Positions 9,969 to 19,068 of a stretch of 64,000 nt of DNA are shown piece after piece. A program made the translations under genes and the position numbers. Under the pieces are notes generated by a model, which made no database searches, was not told the origin of the DNA, and saw only the letters and a list, made by a program, of their open reading frames with translations. Source of the stretch: Streptomyces sp. SUK 48 (GTDB lineage: Bacteria; Actinomycetota; Actinomycetes; Streptomycetales; Streptomycetaceae); the NCBI RefSeq assembly GCF_009650765.1, contig NZ_CP045740.1, positions 3,758,001 through 3,822,000 of the forward strand, in the 5' to 3' direction. How positions within the stretch are numbered: the stretch's first letter is position 1; the number at the start of each line of letters is the position of its first letter.

Positions 9969-10808
9969 GTGCCAAAGACGAAAAAGGCGAAGTCCGCGAA
10001 AGCCGATAAGACGGACAAGGCTCGCAAGGTCGCCAAAGCTGCCAAGGGGTCGAAGGTGAGCGACGAGAAGGGGCTCGACTTCGCGCGCGCGTGGGTGGAG
10101 TTTCCGGACCCGGCGGACGACGAGCAGGTCTTCCGCTGTGATCTGACGTGGCTGACCTCGCGCTGGAACTGCATCTTCGGCAGCGGCTGCCAGGGCATCA
10201 AGGCGGGGCGCGCGGACGACGGGTGCTGCACGCTGGGGGCGCACTTCTCCGACGAGGACGACGAGAAGCGGGTCGCCGGGCACGTGGCGCGGCTCACGCC
10301 GGACATCTGGCAGCACCACGCCGAGGGCACGAAGGACGGCTGGATCTCGGAGGACGAGGAGGGGTCCCGGCAGACGCGGCCCTTCGAGGGGTCCTGCATC
10401 TTCCAGAACCGGCCCGGGTTCGCGGGCGGCGCGGGGTGCTCGCTGCACATCCTCGCGCTCAAGGAGGGCCGGGAGCCGCTGGAGACGAAGCCGGACGTGT
10501 GCTGGCAGCTGCCGGTGCGGCGGACGTACGAGTGGATCGACCGGCCCGACGACACGCGGGTGCTCCAGATCTCCATCGGCGAGTACGACCGCAGGGGCTG
10601 GGGTCCTGGCGGGCACGATCTGCACTGGTGGTGCACGTCGGCCACGTCGGCGCACGGTGCGGGGGACCCGGTGTACGTGTCCTACCGCGCGGAGCTGACG
10701 GAGCTGATGGGCAAGGAGGGCTACGACCGGCTGACCGAGCTCTGCGAGCAGCGCCTGTCCGCACAGCTCCCGATGCTGGCCCCCCACCCGGCGGACCCGG
10801 CGTCCTGA
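9969..10808 (+). CDS. Cysteine-rich protein of probable metal-binding (DUF3109/YkgJ-like) type
   Basis: 279 residues from a GTG. The first ~30 residues are a Lys/Ala-rich tail ([21 protein letters not shown]), followed by a compact domain with ten cysteines at about 57, 68, 74, 86, 87, 143, 157, 178, 222 and 259. The arrangement C-x5-C-x11-CC, then a distant C-x13-C-S-L-H, resembles the CxxxxxCC iron/zinc-binding proteins of the YkgJ/DUF3109 group. Several conserved-looking Trp residues (DIWQHH, DLHWWC) are present. It may bind an Fe-S cluster or zinc. It is divergent from the Ppx-like gene (71 bp apart). The function is unknown. Confidence 0.8.
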   Translation: MPKTKKAKSAKADKTDKARKVAKAAKGSKVSDEKGLDFARAWVEFPDPADDEQVFRCDLTWLTSRWNCIFGSGCQGIKAGRADDGCCTLGAHFSDEDDEKRVAGHVARLTPDIWQHHAEGTKDGWISEDEEGSRQTRPFEGSCIFQNRPGFAGGAGCSLHILALKEGREPLETKPDVCWQLPVRRTYEWIDRPDDTRVLQISIGEYDRRGWGPGGHDLHWWCTSATSAHGAGDPVYVSYRAELTELMGKEGYDRLTELCEQRLSAQLPMLAPHPADPAS

Positions 10809-10916
10809 CCTGACTACCTAACCCGCCCGACTCGGCCGGCCGACGGGTCACCCAGAACCCCCCGAGCAAAACCCGGTCCCGGTGCCCCGGCGGAGCCCCC
10901 CGCGCCGACCCCGCCC

Positions 10917-12713
10917 CTAACTTCCCGTCGGGGTCGGGGTCTCGCTGTCCGTCGGGGTGGGGGTCGGGGTCGGAGACGCGGAGGTCGGGGGATCGGTCGG
11001 GGTCGGGGAAGGGGTTGGCTGGGCGGGGGGCGGAGAGGTCGGCGGGGACGTCGGGGCGGGGGTGGCCGGGGACGTCGGCGTCGGACGGGTGGGGACGGGG
11101 CCGGAACCCGTGATGGTGACCACCGCGCCCGCCGGGGCGATGGAGATCCGGGCCTGCCAGGCGCCCCTGGGCTCGTGCAGGTGGTCGACGTACGCCTTCA
11201 GGGTCACGCTCCCGCCGGGCGCCAGGGTGCCCGCGGACCGGCTCAGGTACAGCCAGGCGGAGCCGGTCGCGGCGGACCAGCGGACCGGGTCCGGACCCGT
11301 CGCGGTCAGGGTGATCAGCGTGGTGTCCCCGTCGTTCGCCGCGGTCACCGACAGACTCCCGGCCGAACCGTCCGCCGTACCGGGCGCGACGCTCGTCACC
11401 TCCACCGAGACGTCCGGCTCGCCGTCCTTGCCCGTGCCCGGCCTCACGCTCGCGCTGCCCGCGTTCTCGTACCCGCCGCCCGCGCCGGTCCCACCGATCG
11501 CGTCCGGGCCCCGGTCCTCGCGCGCGGTGCCGGGACGGCCGTCCGGCTCCCCCGTCGGCGCGCCCCGGTACGCCGCCCACAGGGCCAGCACCGGCGCCGC
11601 CACCACCGTCGCCACGACCGTCGTCGTCACCGCGCGGGCGCGCAGCCGGTCGCGGCGGGCCGCGCGGTCCCGGGGGTCCATCGGGAAGCCCCGCCGGTCG
11701 AAGCGGGGCGCGTCCGCGACCTTGGCCCGGGAGCGCGAGGCGAGGGCCGCGCGGGGCGCCTCCAGGACCGGCAGCTCGGCGGGGGTGACCGAGGTGCCGG
11801 GCCAGCGGCCGGGGGCCGCGCGCTCGGCGCTGCGCCGGCAGCGCGGACAGTCGTCGACATGCCGTACCAGCTCGCGGCGGAGCGCGGTGCTGAGGATCAG
11901 CCTGCTGTCGCCGGTGAGGTGGGCGACGCTCGGGCAGCCGCCGGACTCCACCACGGCGAGCGCGGCCCGGGTGCGCTCGACCTCGCAGGCGGCCGTGGCG
12001 AGCAGATCGCGGGCGGTGGCCGGTGCGACGCCGAGGACGGCGGCGACCTCGGGGGCGGTCAGGTGGTGGCGTACGGCGAGTTCCAGCGCCTCGCGCTGCT
12101 CGGGCGTGGTGCCGGCCGCCTCCGGCCAGGCGAGCAGGGTCAGTTCGCGGTGCCGGCGCTCCTGGAGGTCCGGGGGAAGGGCCGGTTCGGCGGACTCGGG
12201 GCCGGTTCCCTTCCCGCTCTTGCCCGCGCCCTTGTCCATGCGGCCCGCCGCGTGCGTGGCCTGACGTTTCTGCTTCGTCTCGGCCAGCTTGCGCAGACAC
12301 GCCCACCGGGCCAGCGCGTACAGCCAGGCCCGGTGCTCGCCGCCGGTCCCCGGCCCGCGGTGCGCCCGCCGCTCGGCGAGGGCGAGGGCGTCGCCGAGCG
12401 CGGCGGTGGCCGCGTCGTGGTCGCACAGGATGGACAGGCAGTAGGTGAACAGGCCGTCCAGGTACGACTCGTACGACGCGTACGACGCGGAGCGGGTCGA
12501 CGCCCGCCGGGCGATGGTCCGCGCGGCGGCACGGTCCCGCGCCTCACGGGACGCACGTGGCTCATGCGCCTCACATGACTCGAACACACCGGGCATCCGC
12601 GCACCCTCGCGCGGTTCACGCCCCTCGCGCGCCTCTCGTGCTTCGCGCGCCGCGCCGTGCGCCCGGTGCGCGCCGGTGGTGCGGGTGGTGGTCTCCGGGC
12701 TGCTGCTCATCAC
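10917..12713 (-). CDS. Fusion: sigma-70-like domains, zinc-binding anti-sigma, TM, BACON
   Basis: 598 residues; GTG at 12713 is followed directly by ATG at 12710, and either may be used. Segments in order: an Arg/Glu/Ala-rich N-terminus (about 20-70); ECF sigma region 2-like helices (about 80-145, 'SYLDGLFTYCLSILCDHDAA'); region 4 helix-turn-helix (about 185-252, 'LTAPEVAAVLGVAPATARDLL'); a zinc-binding anti-sigma motif H-x3-C-x2-C (285-292, with Cys260 as a likely further ligand); a transmembrane helix (about 361-383); and an outside beta-sandwich resembling a BACON domain ('WLYLSRSAGTLAPGGSVTL', about 435-520). A Pro/Thr/Ser tail (about 525-598) follows. Region 2 is degenerate, so sigma activity is uncertain. 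ECF groups with fused anti-sigma and surface domains are known in actinobacteria. It is divergent to radA. Confidence 0.85.
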   Translation of the reverse strand: MMSSSPETTTRTTGAHRAHGAAREAREAREGREPREGARMPGVFESCEAHEPRASREARDRAAARTIARRASTRSASYASYESYLDGLFTYCLSILCDHDAATAALGDALALAERRAHRGPGTGGEHRAWLYALARWACLRKLAETKQKRQATHAAGRMDKGAGKSGKGTGPESAEPALPPDLQERRHRELTLLAWPEAAGTTPEQREALELAVRHHLTAPEVAAVLGVAPATARDLLATAACEVERTRAALAVVESGGCPSVAHLTGDSRLILSTALRRELVRHVDDCPRCRRSAERAAPGRWPGTSVTPAELPVLEAPRAALASRSRAKVADAPRFDRRGFPMDPRDRAARRDRLRARAVTTTVVATVVAAPVLALWAAYRGAPTGEPDGRPGTAREDRGPDAIGGTGAGGGYENAGSASVRPGTGKDGEPDVSVEVTSVAPGTADGSAGSLSVTAANDGDTTLITLTATGPDPVRWSAATGSAWLYLSRSAGTLAPGGSVTLKAYVDHLHEPRGAWQARISIAPAGAVVTITGSGPVPTRPTPTSPATPAPTSPPTSPPPAQPTPSPTPTDPPTSASPTPTPTPTDSETPTPTGS

Positions 12714-12910
12714 CCGTGCGACCGTAGGCGTCGGCGGCGCGCCCCTTCTGGAGCCTTGAGCACTTTTAATCCGTACGGGTGAAACGATCCCTCATAAGGG
12801 GACAGGAACCGTTTGCTCCGGGTCCGGAATCCGCGGGACGCCGGCCGATACCGTCCACCCCCTTGGCGGCCCCCGGCCCGGTTGTCAGTGCCGCGGGCTA
12901 CGGTTTCCGC

Positions 12911-14320
12911 ATGGCTGCCCGTACCAAGACCACCAAGGACCGTCCGTCCTACCGCTGCACCGAGTGCGGCTGGCAGACGGCCAAGTGGCTCGGCCGCTGC
13001 CCCGAGTGCCAGGCGTGGGGCACGGTCGAGGAGTACGGCGCGCCCGCGGTCCGCACCACGGCACCCGGCCGGGTCGTCACCTCCGCGCTGCCCATCGGCC
13101 AGGTGGACGGCCGGCAGGCCACCGCCCGCTCCACCGGGGTGCCCGAGCTGGACCGGGTGCTCGGCGGCGGGCTCGTACCGGGCGCGGTGGTGCTGCTGGC
13201 GGGCGAGCCCGGCGTCGGCAAGTCCACCCTGCTGCTGGACGTGGCGGCCAAGGCGGCGAGCGCGGAGCACCGCACCCTCTATGTCACCGGCGAGGAGTCG
13301 GCGAGCCAGGTGCGGCTGCGCGCCGACCGGATCAACGCGCTGCACGACGAGCTGTATCTGGCCGCCGAGACCGACCTCTCCGCCATCCTCGGGCATCTGG
13401 ACGAGGTCAAGCCCTCCCTGCTGGTCCTCGACTCGGTGCAGACGGTCGCCTCCCCGGAGATCGACGGCGCGCCCGGCGGCATGGCCCAGGTCCGCGAGGT
13501 GGCCGGGGCGCTGATCCGGGCCTCCAAGGAGCGCGGCATGTCCACGCTGCTGGTCGGCCATGTCACCAAGGACGGCGCGATCGCCGGCCCGCGCCTGCTG
13601 GAGCACCTGGTGGACGTGGTGCTGCACTTCGAGGGCGACCGGCACGCCCGGCTCCGCCTGGTCCGCGGTGTGAAGAACCGGTACGGAGCGACGGACGAGG
13701 TCGGCTGCTTCGAGCTGCACGACGAGGGGATCACCGGCCTCGCCGACCCCAGCGGCCTCTTCCTGACCCGGCGCGACGAACCGGTGCCGGGCACCTGCCT
13801 GACCGTGACCCTGGAGGGCCGCCGCCCGCTGGTGGCGGAGGTGCAGGCGCTGACCGTGGACTCCCAGATCCCCTCCCCCCGGCGGACGACGTCGGGCCTG
13901 GAGACCTCCCGCGTGTCGATGATGCTGGCCGTGCTCGAACAGCGCGGCCGGATCAGCGCGCTCGGCAAGCGGGACATCTACTCGGCGACGGTCGGCGGCG
14001 TGAAGCTGTCCGAGCCCGCCGCCGACCTCGCCATCGCCCTCGCGCTGGCCTCCGCCGCGAGCGACACCCCGCTGCCGAAGAACCTGGTGGCCATCGGCGA
14101 GGTGGGTCTCGCGGGCGAGGTGAGACGGGTCACGGGCGTGCAGCGCAGGCTCGCCGAGGCGCACCGGCTCGGCTTCACGCACGCGCTGGTGCCGGGCGAT
14201 CCGGGGAAGACCCCGCCGGGCATGAAGGTGCTGGAAGTCGCGGACATGGGAGACGCGCTGCGGGTCCTGCCCCGCTCCCGTCGCCGAGAGGCCCCGCGAG
14301 AGCCGGAGGAGCGCCGGTAG
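12911..14320 (+). CDS. radA: DNA repair protein RadA (Sms)
   Basis: 469 residues, the usual length. It is a RecA-related ATPase that promotes branch migration in recombination. Visible features: the N-terminal zinc finger (CTEC ... CPEC, about 17-34), Walker A 'GEPGVGKST' (about 99-107), Walker B 'LLVLDSVQT', the RadA-specific motif as KNRYG (usually KNRFG), and the C-terminal Lon-protease-like domain ('[13 protein letters not shown]'). The ATG was chosen because protein similarity begins there. disA follows 80 bp downstream on the same strand. RadA and DisA act in the same pathway: RadA is known to modulate DisA c-di-AMP synthesis in Bacillus. Confidence 0.96.
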   Translation: MAARTKTTKDRPSYRCTECGWQTAKWLGRCPECQAWGTVEEYGAPAVRTTAPGRVVTSALPIGQVDGRQATARSTGVPELDRVLGGGLVPGAVVLLAGEPGVGKSTLLLDVAAKAASAEHRTLYVTGEESASQVRLRADRINALHDELYLAAETDLSAILGHLDEVKPSLLVLDSVQTVASPEIDGAPGGMAQVREVAGALIRASKERGMSTLLVGHVTKDGAIAGPRLLEHLVDVVLHFEGDRHARLRLVRGVKNRYGATDEVGCFELHDEGITGLADPSGLFLTRRDEPVPGTCLTVTLEGRRPLVAEVQALTVDSQIPSPRRTTSGLETSRVSMMLAVLEQRGRISALGKRDIYSATVGGVKLSEPAADLAIALALASAASDTPLPKNLVAIGEVGLAGEVRRVTGVQRRLAEAHRLGFTHALVPGDPGKTPPGMKVLEVADMGDALRVLPRSRRREAPREPEERR

Positions 14321-14400
14321 ACTTTGCCCAGGTCTCGCCCGTCCGTACGAACCGAGTGCGGGCACGGGTGCGCGTGAGAACCCCCGACCGGAGGAGTGCA

Positions 14401-15525
14401 GTGGCAGCCAACGACCGGGCAGCAGCTCCCGGAAAGTCCGGTGGGAGTGCCGGTGCCGATGGCCTGATGCGCGCTGCCCTGAGCGCCGTAGCACCCGGTA
14501 CGGCCATGCGGGACGGCCTGGAGCGGATCCTGCGCGGCAACACCGGCGGCCTGATCGTGCTCGGCTCCGACAAGACCGTCGAGGCGATGTGCACGGGCGG
14601 CTTCGTGCTGGACGTGGAGTTCGCCGCGACCCGGCTGCGCGAGCTGTGCAAGCTGGACGGCGGCATCGTGCTGTCCTCGGACCTCTCGAAGATCCTGCGC
14701 GCGGGCGTCCAACTGGTCCCGGACCCGACCATCCCCACCGAGGAGACCGGCACCCGGCACCGCACGGCGGACCGGGTGAGCAAGCAGGTCGGCTTCCCCG
14801 TCGTCTCCGTCTCCCAGTCGATGCGGCTGATCGCGCTCTACGTCGACGGTCAGCGCCGCGTCCTGGAGGACTCGGCGGCGATCCTCTCCCGCGCGAACCA
14901 GGCGCTGGCCACGCTGGAGCGGTACAAGCTCCGCCTGGACGAGGTGGCGGGCACCCTGTCGGCGCTGGAGATCGAGGACCTGGTGACGGTGCGGGACGTG
15001 TCCGCCGTCGCGCAGCGCCTGGAGATGGTGCGCCGGATCGCCACCGAGATCGCCGAGTACGTGGTGGAGCTGGGCACCGACGGCCGGCTGCTCGCGCTCC
15101 AGCTGGAGGAGTTGATCGCGGGGGTCGAGCCGGACCGGGAGCTGGTCGTACGGGACTACGTGCCCGAGCCGACCGCGAAGCGCTCCCGCACGGTGGAGGA
15201 GGCCCTGTCCGAGCTGAACGCGCTCACCCAGTCCGAGCTGATCGAGGTCGGCACGGTGGCGCGGGCGCTGGGCTACACCGGGTCGCCCGAGACCCTGGAC
15301 TCCGCGGTGTCCCCGCGGGGCTTCAGGCTGCTGGCCAAGGTGCCGCGGCTGCCCGGGGCGATCATCGACCGGCTGGTGGAGCACTTCGGCGGGCTCCAGA
15401 AGCTGCTGGCGGCGAGCGTGGACGACTTGCAGACGGTCGACGGCGTGGGCGAGGCGCGGGCCCGGAGCGTGCGGGAGGGGCTCTCCCGCCTGGCCGAGTC
15501 CTCGATCCTGGAGCGGTACGTCTGA
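14401..15525 (+). CDS. disA: DNA-integrity scanning diadenylate cyclase
   Basis: 374 residues from a GTG with a GGAGG ribosome-binding site 7-8 nt upstream. It makes c-di-AMP from two ATP. The N-terminal DAC domain holds 'NTGGLIVLG', the catalytic motif DGA read here as DGG (86-88), and '[14 protein letters not shown]' with RHR at 119-121. A helical linker follows, then a C-terminal helix-hairpin-helix DNA-binding domain ('[19 protein letters not shown]'). It is probably cotranscribed with radA. c-di-AMP in Streptomyces controls osmotic balance and spore germination through ydaO riboswitches and binding proteins. Confidence 0.96.
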   Translation: MAANDRAAAPGKSGGSAGADGLMRAALSAVAPGTAMRDGLERILRGNTGGLIVLGSDKTVEAMCTGGFVLDVEFAATRLRELCKLDGGIVLSSDLSKILRAGVQLVPDPTIPTEETGTRHRTADRVSKQVGFPVVSVSQSMRLIALYVDGQRRVLEDSAAILSRANQALATLERYKLRLDEVAGTLSALEIEDLVTVRDVSAVAQRLEMVRRIATEIAEYVVELGTDGRLLALQLEELIAGVEPDRELVVRDYVPEPTAKRSRTVEEALSELNALTQSELIEVGTVARALGYTGSPETLDSAVSPRGFRLLAKVPRLPGAIIDRLVEHFGGLQKLLAASVDDLQTVDGVGEARARSVREGLSRLAESSILERYV

Positions 15526-15552
15526 TTCCCGGGGCCGACGGCTCCGGGAATC
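15524..15552. terminator. Hairpin after disA
   Basis: A 9-bp perfect stem (GATTCCCGG / CCGGGAATC) around an 11-nt loop starts inside the disA stop codon. It has no T-tract. The following gene is convergent, so a stop signal is expected here. Confidence 0.6.
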
Positions 15553-15654
15553 ACCGGTCCGCTCCGCGAAGCCCTAGGGCCTCTCGTGTGGATCATGCCG
15601 GGCTCGCGGACCCTGGCACCGCTCCCTGATCCGGCCTGATCCAAACGAAAGACC

Positions 15655-16488
15655 CTAGTCCGCCGACAGCACGAACGACGCCTGTAGCTTCCCGTACCCC
15701 GGGGTCTTCGCCTCCAGCAGGTACGTACCCGACTTGGCCGCGCCGCCGGACGGCGTCGCGCAGTGGGCGGCGCTCGGGCGGCGGTCCCACTTGACCGTGT
15801 ACGTGATGGTCTTGCCGGCCGGGACCCGGAAGGACAGACTGCCCGCGCCGTCGGGGCAGTCGGCGGAGGACCAGAACGTGTTGTCGCCGTCGGCCGGGGT
15901 GATCGTCAACACCGCGTTCTTCGGGCCGAGATCGACCTTGCAGTCGGCGGACGAGGTGTTCTTCGCGGTGAGTTCGAACGCCGGCGTCTGGTCCGGCGAG
16001 TAGGAGTTGCGCAGGCTGCGCAGGCCCAACGACACCGCGCCGGAGGAGCAGTTCGCCAGGTCGGAGGAGCCGGGCAGCGCGTCGCCCGCGACGACCGCCC
16101 CGCCGCCCGAGCCGGACCCGCCGGAGCCCGCTCCGCCGCCCGAGCCGGAGCCGCCGTTCCCGCCGCCGGCGCCGTCGTCGGACCCCGCACCGGCGGACCC
16201 CGCCGAACCGCCGGACCCGGAGCCCGCGTCCGACCCGCCCGACTCGTCCCGCCCGCCCGGGTGTTGGCTGTACGCGGGGCCCGAGCCCGAAGGGCCGGGT
16301 GTGATCGTGTTCGTGGGGTTCTTGCCGCCGGACGCGCTGCTGCCCTTCCTGCCGCCGCCACCGCCCCCCGCCGTGACGATCCACGCGATCAGCAGCGCCG
16401 AGACGGCGACCACCGACAGCATTACGGCCCTCCTGCGCCAGTAGATGGAGGAGGGAAGCGGCCCGACCGGATTGCGCAGAGATCCCAC
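15655..16488 (-). CDS. Membrane-anchored surface protein with Gly/Ser-rich stalk
   Basis: 277 residues. A short cytoplasmic N-terminus and one transmembrane helix (about 20-41, 'AVMLSVVAVSALLIAWIVTA') are followed by a ~95-residue stalk of almost only Gly, Ser, Ala, Asp. The last ~135 residues form a beta-rich outside domain with three spaced cysteine pairs ('LANCSSGAVSLGLRSL', 'SSADCKVDLGPKN', 'SSADCPDGAGSLSF', 'SAAHCATPSG'). This domain resembles DUF4232-like or Ig-like sandwiches seen in Streptomyces cell-surface proteins. Ligand and role are unknown. The stalk would hold the domain away from the membrane, in the wall. It is divergent from mutY. Confidence 0.8.
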   Translation of the reverse strand: MGSLRNPVGPLPSSIYWRRRAVMLSVVAVSALLIAWIVTAGGGGGGRKGSSASGGKNPTNTITPGPSGSGPAYSQHPGGRDESGGSDAGSGSGGSAGSAGAGSDDGAGGGNGGSGSGGGAGSGGSGSGGGAVVAGDALPGSSDLANCSSGAVSLGLRSLRNSYSPDQTPAFELTAKNTSSADCKVDLGPKNAVLTITPADGDNTFWSSADCPDGAGSLSFRVPAGKTITYTVKWDRRPSAAHCATPSGGAAKSGTYLLEAKTPGYGKLQASFVLSAD

Positions 16489-16667
16489 GCCTGAACTCTA
16501 CGAGAGTTCGGCGCGCGGCCTTGCCTCACCCGCCGTCCGCGCACCAACTTTTCCGGATCATCATTCCGGTAACTGCCCCCGCAGGCACGGTTCTTCAGTG
16601 ATCGGCACGCTGGGTGACGGCCTGGTCACCCGCGCCACCCCGTGCGGCGTGGCAGGATCGGAAGGCC

Positions 16668-17543
16668 ATGACCGAGAAAATCCACGCCCCCGTGATCGCC
16701 TGGTTCGACGCCCATGCCCGCGACCTCCCCTGGCGCCGCCCGGAGGCGGGCGCGTGGGGCGTGATGGTCAGCGAGTTCATGCTTCAGCAGACCCCGGTCA
16801 ACCGGGTGCTGCCCGTCTACGAGCAGTGGCTGGCCCGCTGGCCGCGCCCCGCCGACCTGGCGAAGGAGGCGCCCGGCGAGGCGGTGCGCGCCTGGGGCCG
16901 GCTCGGCTATCCGCGCCGCGCGCTGCGGCTGCACGGCGCCGCGGTCGCCATAACGGAACGGCACGGCGGCGACGTGCCGACGGAACACGCGCAATTGCTC
17001 GCGCTGCCCGGCATCGGCGAGTACACGGCCGCCGCGGTGGCCTCGTTCGCCTACGGGCAGCGGCACCCGGTGCTGGACACGAATGTGCGACGGGTGCTGG
17101 CGCGCGCGGTGACGGGGGTGCAGTACCCGCCGAACGCGACGACCGCGGCCGAGCGGCGCCTCGCCCGGGAGCTGCTGCCCGAGGACGAGGGGACGGCCGC
17201 GCGCTGGGCCGCCGCCTCCATGGAGCTGGGCGCGCTGGTGTGCACGGCGAAGAACGAGGGGTGCGCGCGCTGCCCGATCGCCGCGCAGTGCGCCTGGCGG
17301 CAGGCGGGCAAGCCGGAGCACCAGGGGCCGCCGCGGCGCGGTCAGACGTACGCCGGCACCGACCGGCAGGTGCGCGGCAAGCTGCTCGCCGTACTGCGGG
17401 AGGCGCACACCCCGGTGCCGCAGGCGGTGCTCGACCGGGTCTGGCACGAGCCGGTGCAGCGGGCCCGGGCATTGGACGGACTGGTCACCGACGGGCTGGT
17501 GGAGCCGCTGCACGGCGGTCTGTACCGGCTGCCGTTGACCTGA
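16668..17543 (+). CDS. mutY: A/G-specific adenine glycosylase, short form
   Basis: 291 residues from an ATG. It removes adenine mispaired with 8-oxoguanine. The HhH-GPD core is complete: 'MLQQTPVNRVLPVYEQWL', the hairpin 'LPGIGEYTAAAVASFAYG' and the catalytic-Asp segment 'VLDTNVRRVL'. The iron-sulfur loop is C-x6-C-x2-C-x5-C ('CTAKNEGCARCPIAAQC'). The C-terminal MutT-like domain that recognises 8-oxoG in E. coli MutY (~350 residues) is absent. In its place are ~60 residues that look like a small winged helix ('QVRGKLLAVLREAHTPVPQAVLDRV'). Actinobacterial MutY proteins are often short, so this is probably normal for the group. Confidence 0.93.
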   Translation: MTEKIHAPVIAWFDAHARDLPWRRPEAGAWGVMVSEFMLQQTPVNRVLPVYEQWLARWPRPADLAKEAPGEAVRAWGRLGYPRRALRLHGAAVAITERHGGDVPTEHAQLLALPGIGEYTAAAVASFAYGQRHPVLDTNVRRVLARAVTGVQYPPNATTAAERRLARELLPEDEGTAARWAAASMELGALVCTAKNEGCARCPIAAQCAWRQAGKPEHQGPPRRGQTYAGTDRQVRGKLLAVLREAHTPVPQAVLDRVWHEPVQRARALDGLVTDGLVEPLHGGLYRLPLT

Positions 17544-17678
17544 CGCTCAGCCAGATCACAGCGTCGCCGCCTCTGTTACGGGAGCCTTCGCCCAACCGAG
17601 CTACAGCAAAAGCCCCATAACTGGACATAAGCACCGCACTCTTTACCCCGTTCCTGTGGCCGTTACACAACCGACGGA

Positions 17679-17737
17679 TAGCCGATTGCTAGCCGAAGGC
17701 TGGTCCGCACAGCCTCGTGACAACGACTGCCTACCTT
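17679..17737 (+). promoter_or_regulatory. Candidate sigE promoter with activator direct repeat
   Basis: The 281 bp before sigE hold a direct repeat TAGCCGA-N4-TAGCCGA (17679-17685 and 17690-17696, period 11 bp), the layout bound by OmpR-family regulators such as CseB. About 36 bp downstream is a -10-like TACCTT (17732-17737) with no good -35, as expected for an activator-dependent promoter. The assignment is inferred; sigE is known to be switched on by CseB in S. coelicolor. Confidence 0.45.
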
Positions 17738-17824
17738 CATTTCCGTGCCCGACAGACCACGGGCCGGCAGGACAGCGGGACTTCGGCGGGGGCCGAAGCA
17801 CACGGGGAACGGAGGCGGTTGAAC

Positions 17825-18364
17825 ATGGCGCAGGGCGAGGTGCTCGCATTCGAGGAGTACGTCCGCACGCGACAGGACGCGCTGCTGCGCAGCGCGCGCC
17901 GGCTGGTGCCGGACCCCGTGGACGCGCAGGACCTGCTCCAGACCGCGCTGGTGCGGACGTACGGCCGCTGGGACGGCATCGCCGACAAGCGGCTCGCCGA
18001 CGCCTACCTGCGCCGGGTCATGATCAACACCCGGACCGAGTGGTGGCGGGCCCGCAAGCTGGAGGAGGTCCCCACCGAGCAGCTGCCGGACGCCTGCGTG
18101 GAGGACTCCACCGAGCAGCACGCCGACCGGGCCCTGCTGATGGACATCCTGAAAGTTCTGGCACCCAAGCAGCGCAGCGTCGTGGTGCTGCGACACTGGG
18201 AGCAGATGTCCACCGAGGAGACGGCCGCGGCCCTGGGCATGTCGGCCGGTACGGTCAAGAGCACGCTGCACCGGGCGCTCGCCCGGCTCCGCGAGGAGCT
18301 GGAGGCCCGCGACCTGGACGCACGGGCGCTGGAGCGTGAGGAGCGGGAGCGTTGCGCGGCCTGA
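17825..18364 (+). CDS. sigE: ECF sigma factor SigE (cell-envelope stress)
   Basis: 179 residues. An in-frame ATG at 17717 was rejected because similarity begins at MAQGEV, and a GGAGG-type ribosome-binding site (GGAACGGAGG) lies upstream. Sigma region 2 ('FEEYVRTRQDALLRSARRLV', 'DAQDLLQTALVRTYGRW', 'AYLRRVMINTRTEWWR') and region 4 ('LAPKQRSVVVLRHWEQMS', 'TEETAAALGMSAGTVKSTL') are complete. The family directs transcription of wall-synthesis and repair genes after vancomycin, lysozyme or bacitracin damage. It is unusual for an ECF factor in having no anti-sigma gene; control is by CseB/CseC on its promoter. Its stop codon lies inside cseA (13-bp overlap). Confidence 0.97.
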   Translation: MAQGEVLAFEEYVRTRQDALLRSARRLVPDPVDAQDLLQTALVRTYGRWDGIADKRLADAYLRRVMINTRTEWWRARKLEEVPTEQLPDACVEDSTEQHADRALLMDILKVLAPKQRSVVVLRHWEQMSTEETAAALGMSAGTVKSTLHRALARLREELEARDLDARALEREERERCAA

Positions 18365-19017
18365 CAGGGCCCGGGTCGACACCGACCCGTGGGAGTTGGC
18401 TGGCGGTGATCGCGGCGGTGGCCTCGGTCACCGCCCTCGCCCTTTTCGTCGGTGCGTGCGGCACGGGCGGCCTGGGTGCCCGGGACGAGGGCCCGGCACA
18501 CGCCTCGGCGGTGGCCGGGGCCGGCGCCGTGGCGTCGCCGGCGCCCTCGCCGAGCGATCCGGACAAGTACCGCAAGGTGGACGCCGTACAGCTGCTCAAG
18601 AGCGATCCGGCGGTGTCCGCCGCCGTCAAGCGGGAGCTGAAGCCGTGCAGCGGCAACGAGTACCCGGTGGACGTCTCGTACGGTGATCTGACCGCGTCCC
18701 CGGTGGACGACGTCGTGATCAACGTACTGACCTGTGCGGACGCGGTCGGGGTCGGCTCGTACGTGTACCGGGACGACTCCGGCAGCTTCAAGAACGTGTT
18801 CCGGACCGAGGAGTCGCCGGTCTACGCCGAGATCGACCAGGGCCGGCTGTCGGTGACCAGGCAGTATTACGAGAAGGGCGATCCCATCTCCAGCCCGTCC
18901 GGTGAGATCGTGACGCCGTACAGATGGAAGGCGGGACGGTTCGCGCCGGGCAAGAGCGTGCGCAACGAGTACAGCAAGTCGGCCGGGCAGGCCCCGACGC
19001 CCGTGCCGGACAGCTGA
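18352..19017 (+). CDS. cseA: Lipoprotein CseA, negative modulator of the SigE system
   Basis: 221 residues by a TTG start that overlaps the end of sigE by 13 nt; no ATG or GTG lies upstream of the signal sequence. A lipoprotein signal is clear: a hydrophobic stretch (about 16-34) ends at the lipobox VGAC, giving lipidated Cys36. The mature part has an Ala/Pro/Ser linker, then a small folded domain with two cysteines (KPCSGNEYPV and VLTCADAV). In S. coelicolor, cseA mutants overexpress sigE, so CseA is thought to damp CseC signalling from outside the membrane. Gene order sigE-cseA-cseB-cseC matches that operon. Confidence 0.93.
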   Translation: MRGLTGPGSTPTRGSWLAVIAAVASVTALALFVGACGTGGLGARDEGPAHASAVAGAGAVASPAPSPSDPDKYRKVDAVQLLKSDPAVSAAVKRELKPCSGNEYPVDVSYGDLTASPVDDVVINVLTCADAVGVGSYVYRDDSGSFKNVFRTEESPVYAEIDQGRLSVTRQYYEKGDPISSPSGEIVTPYRWKAGRFAPGKSVRNEYSKSAGQAPTPVPDS

Positions 19018-19068
19018 ACCGCCCTTCCACCGGACCACCAGTGATCAACGAGGACAGAGAGCACCGGG

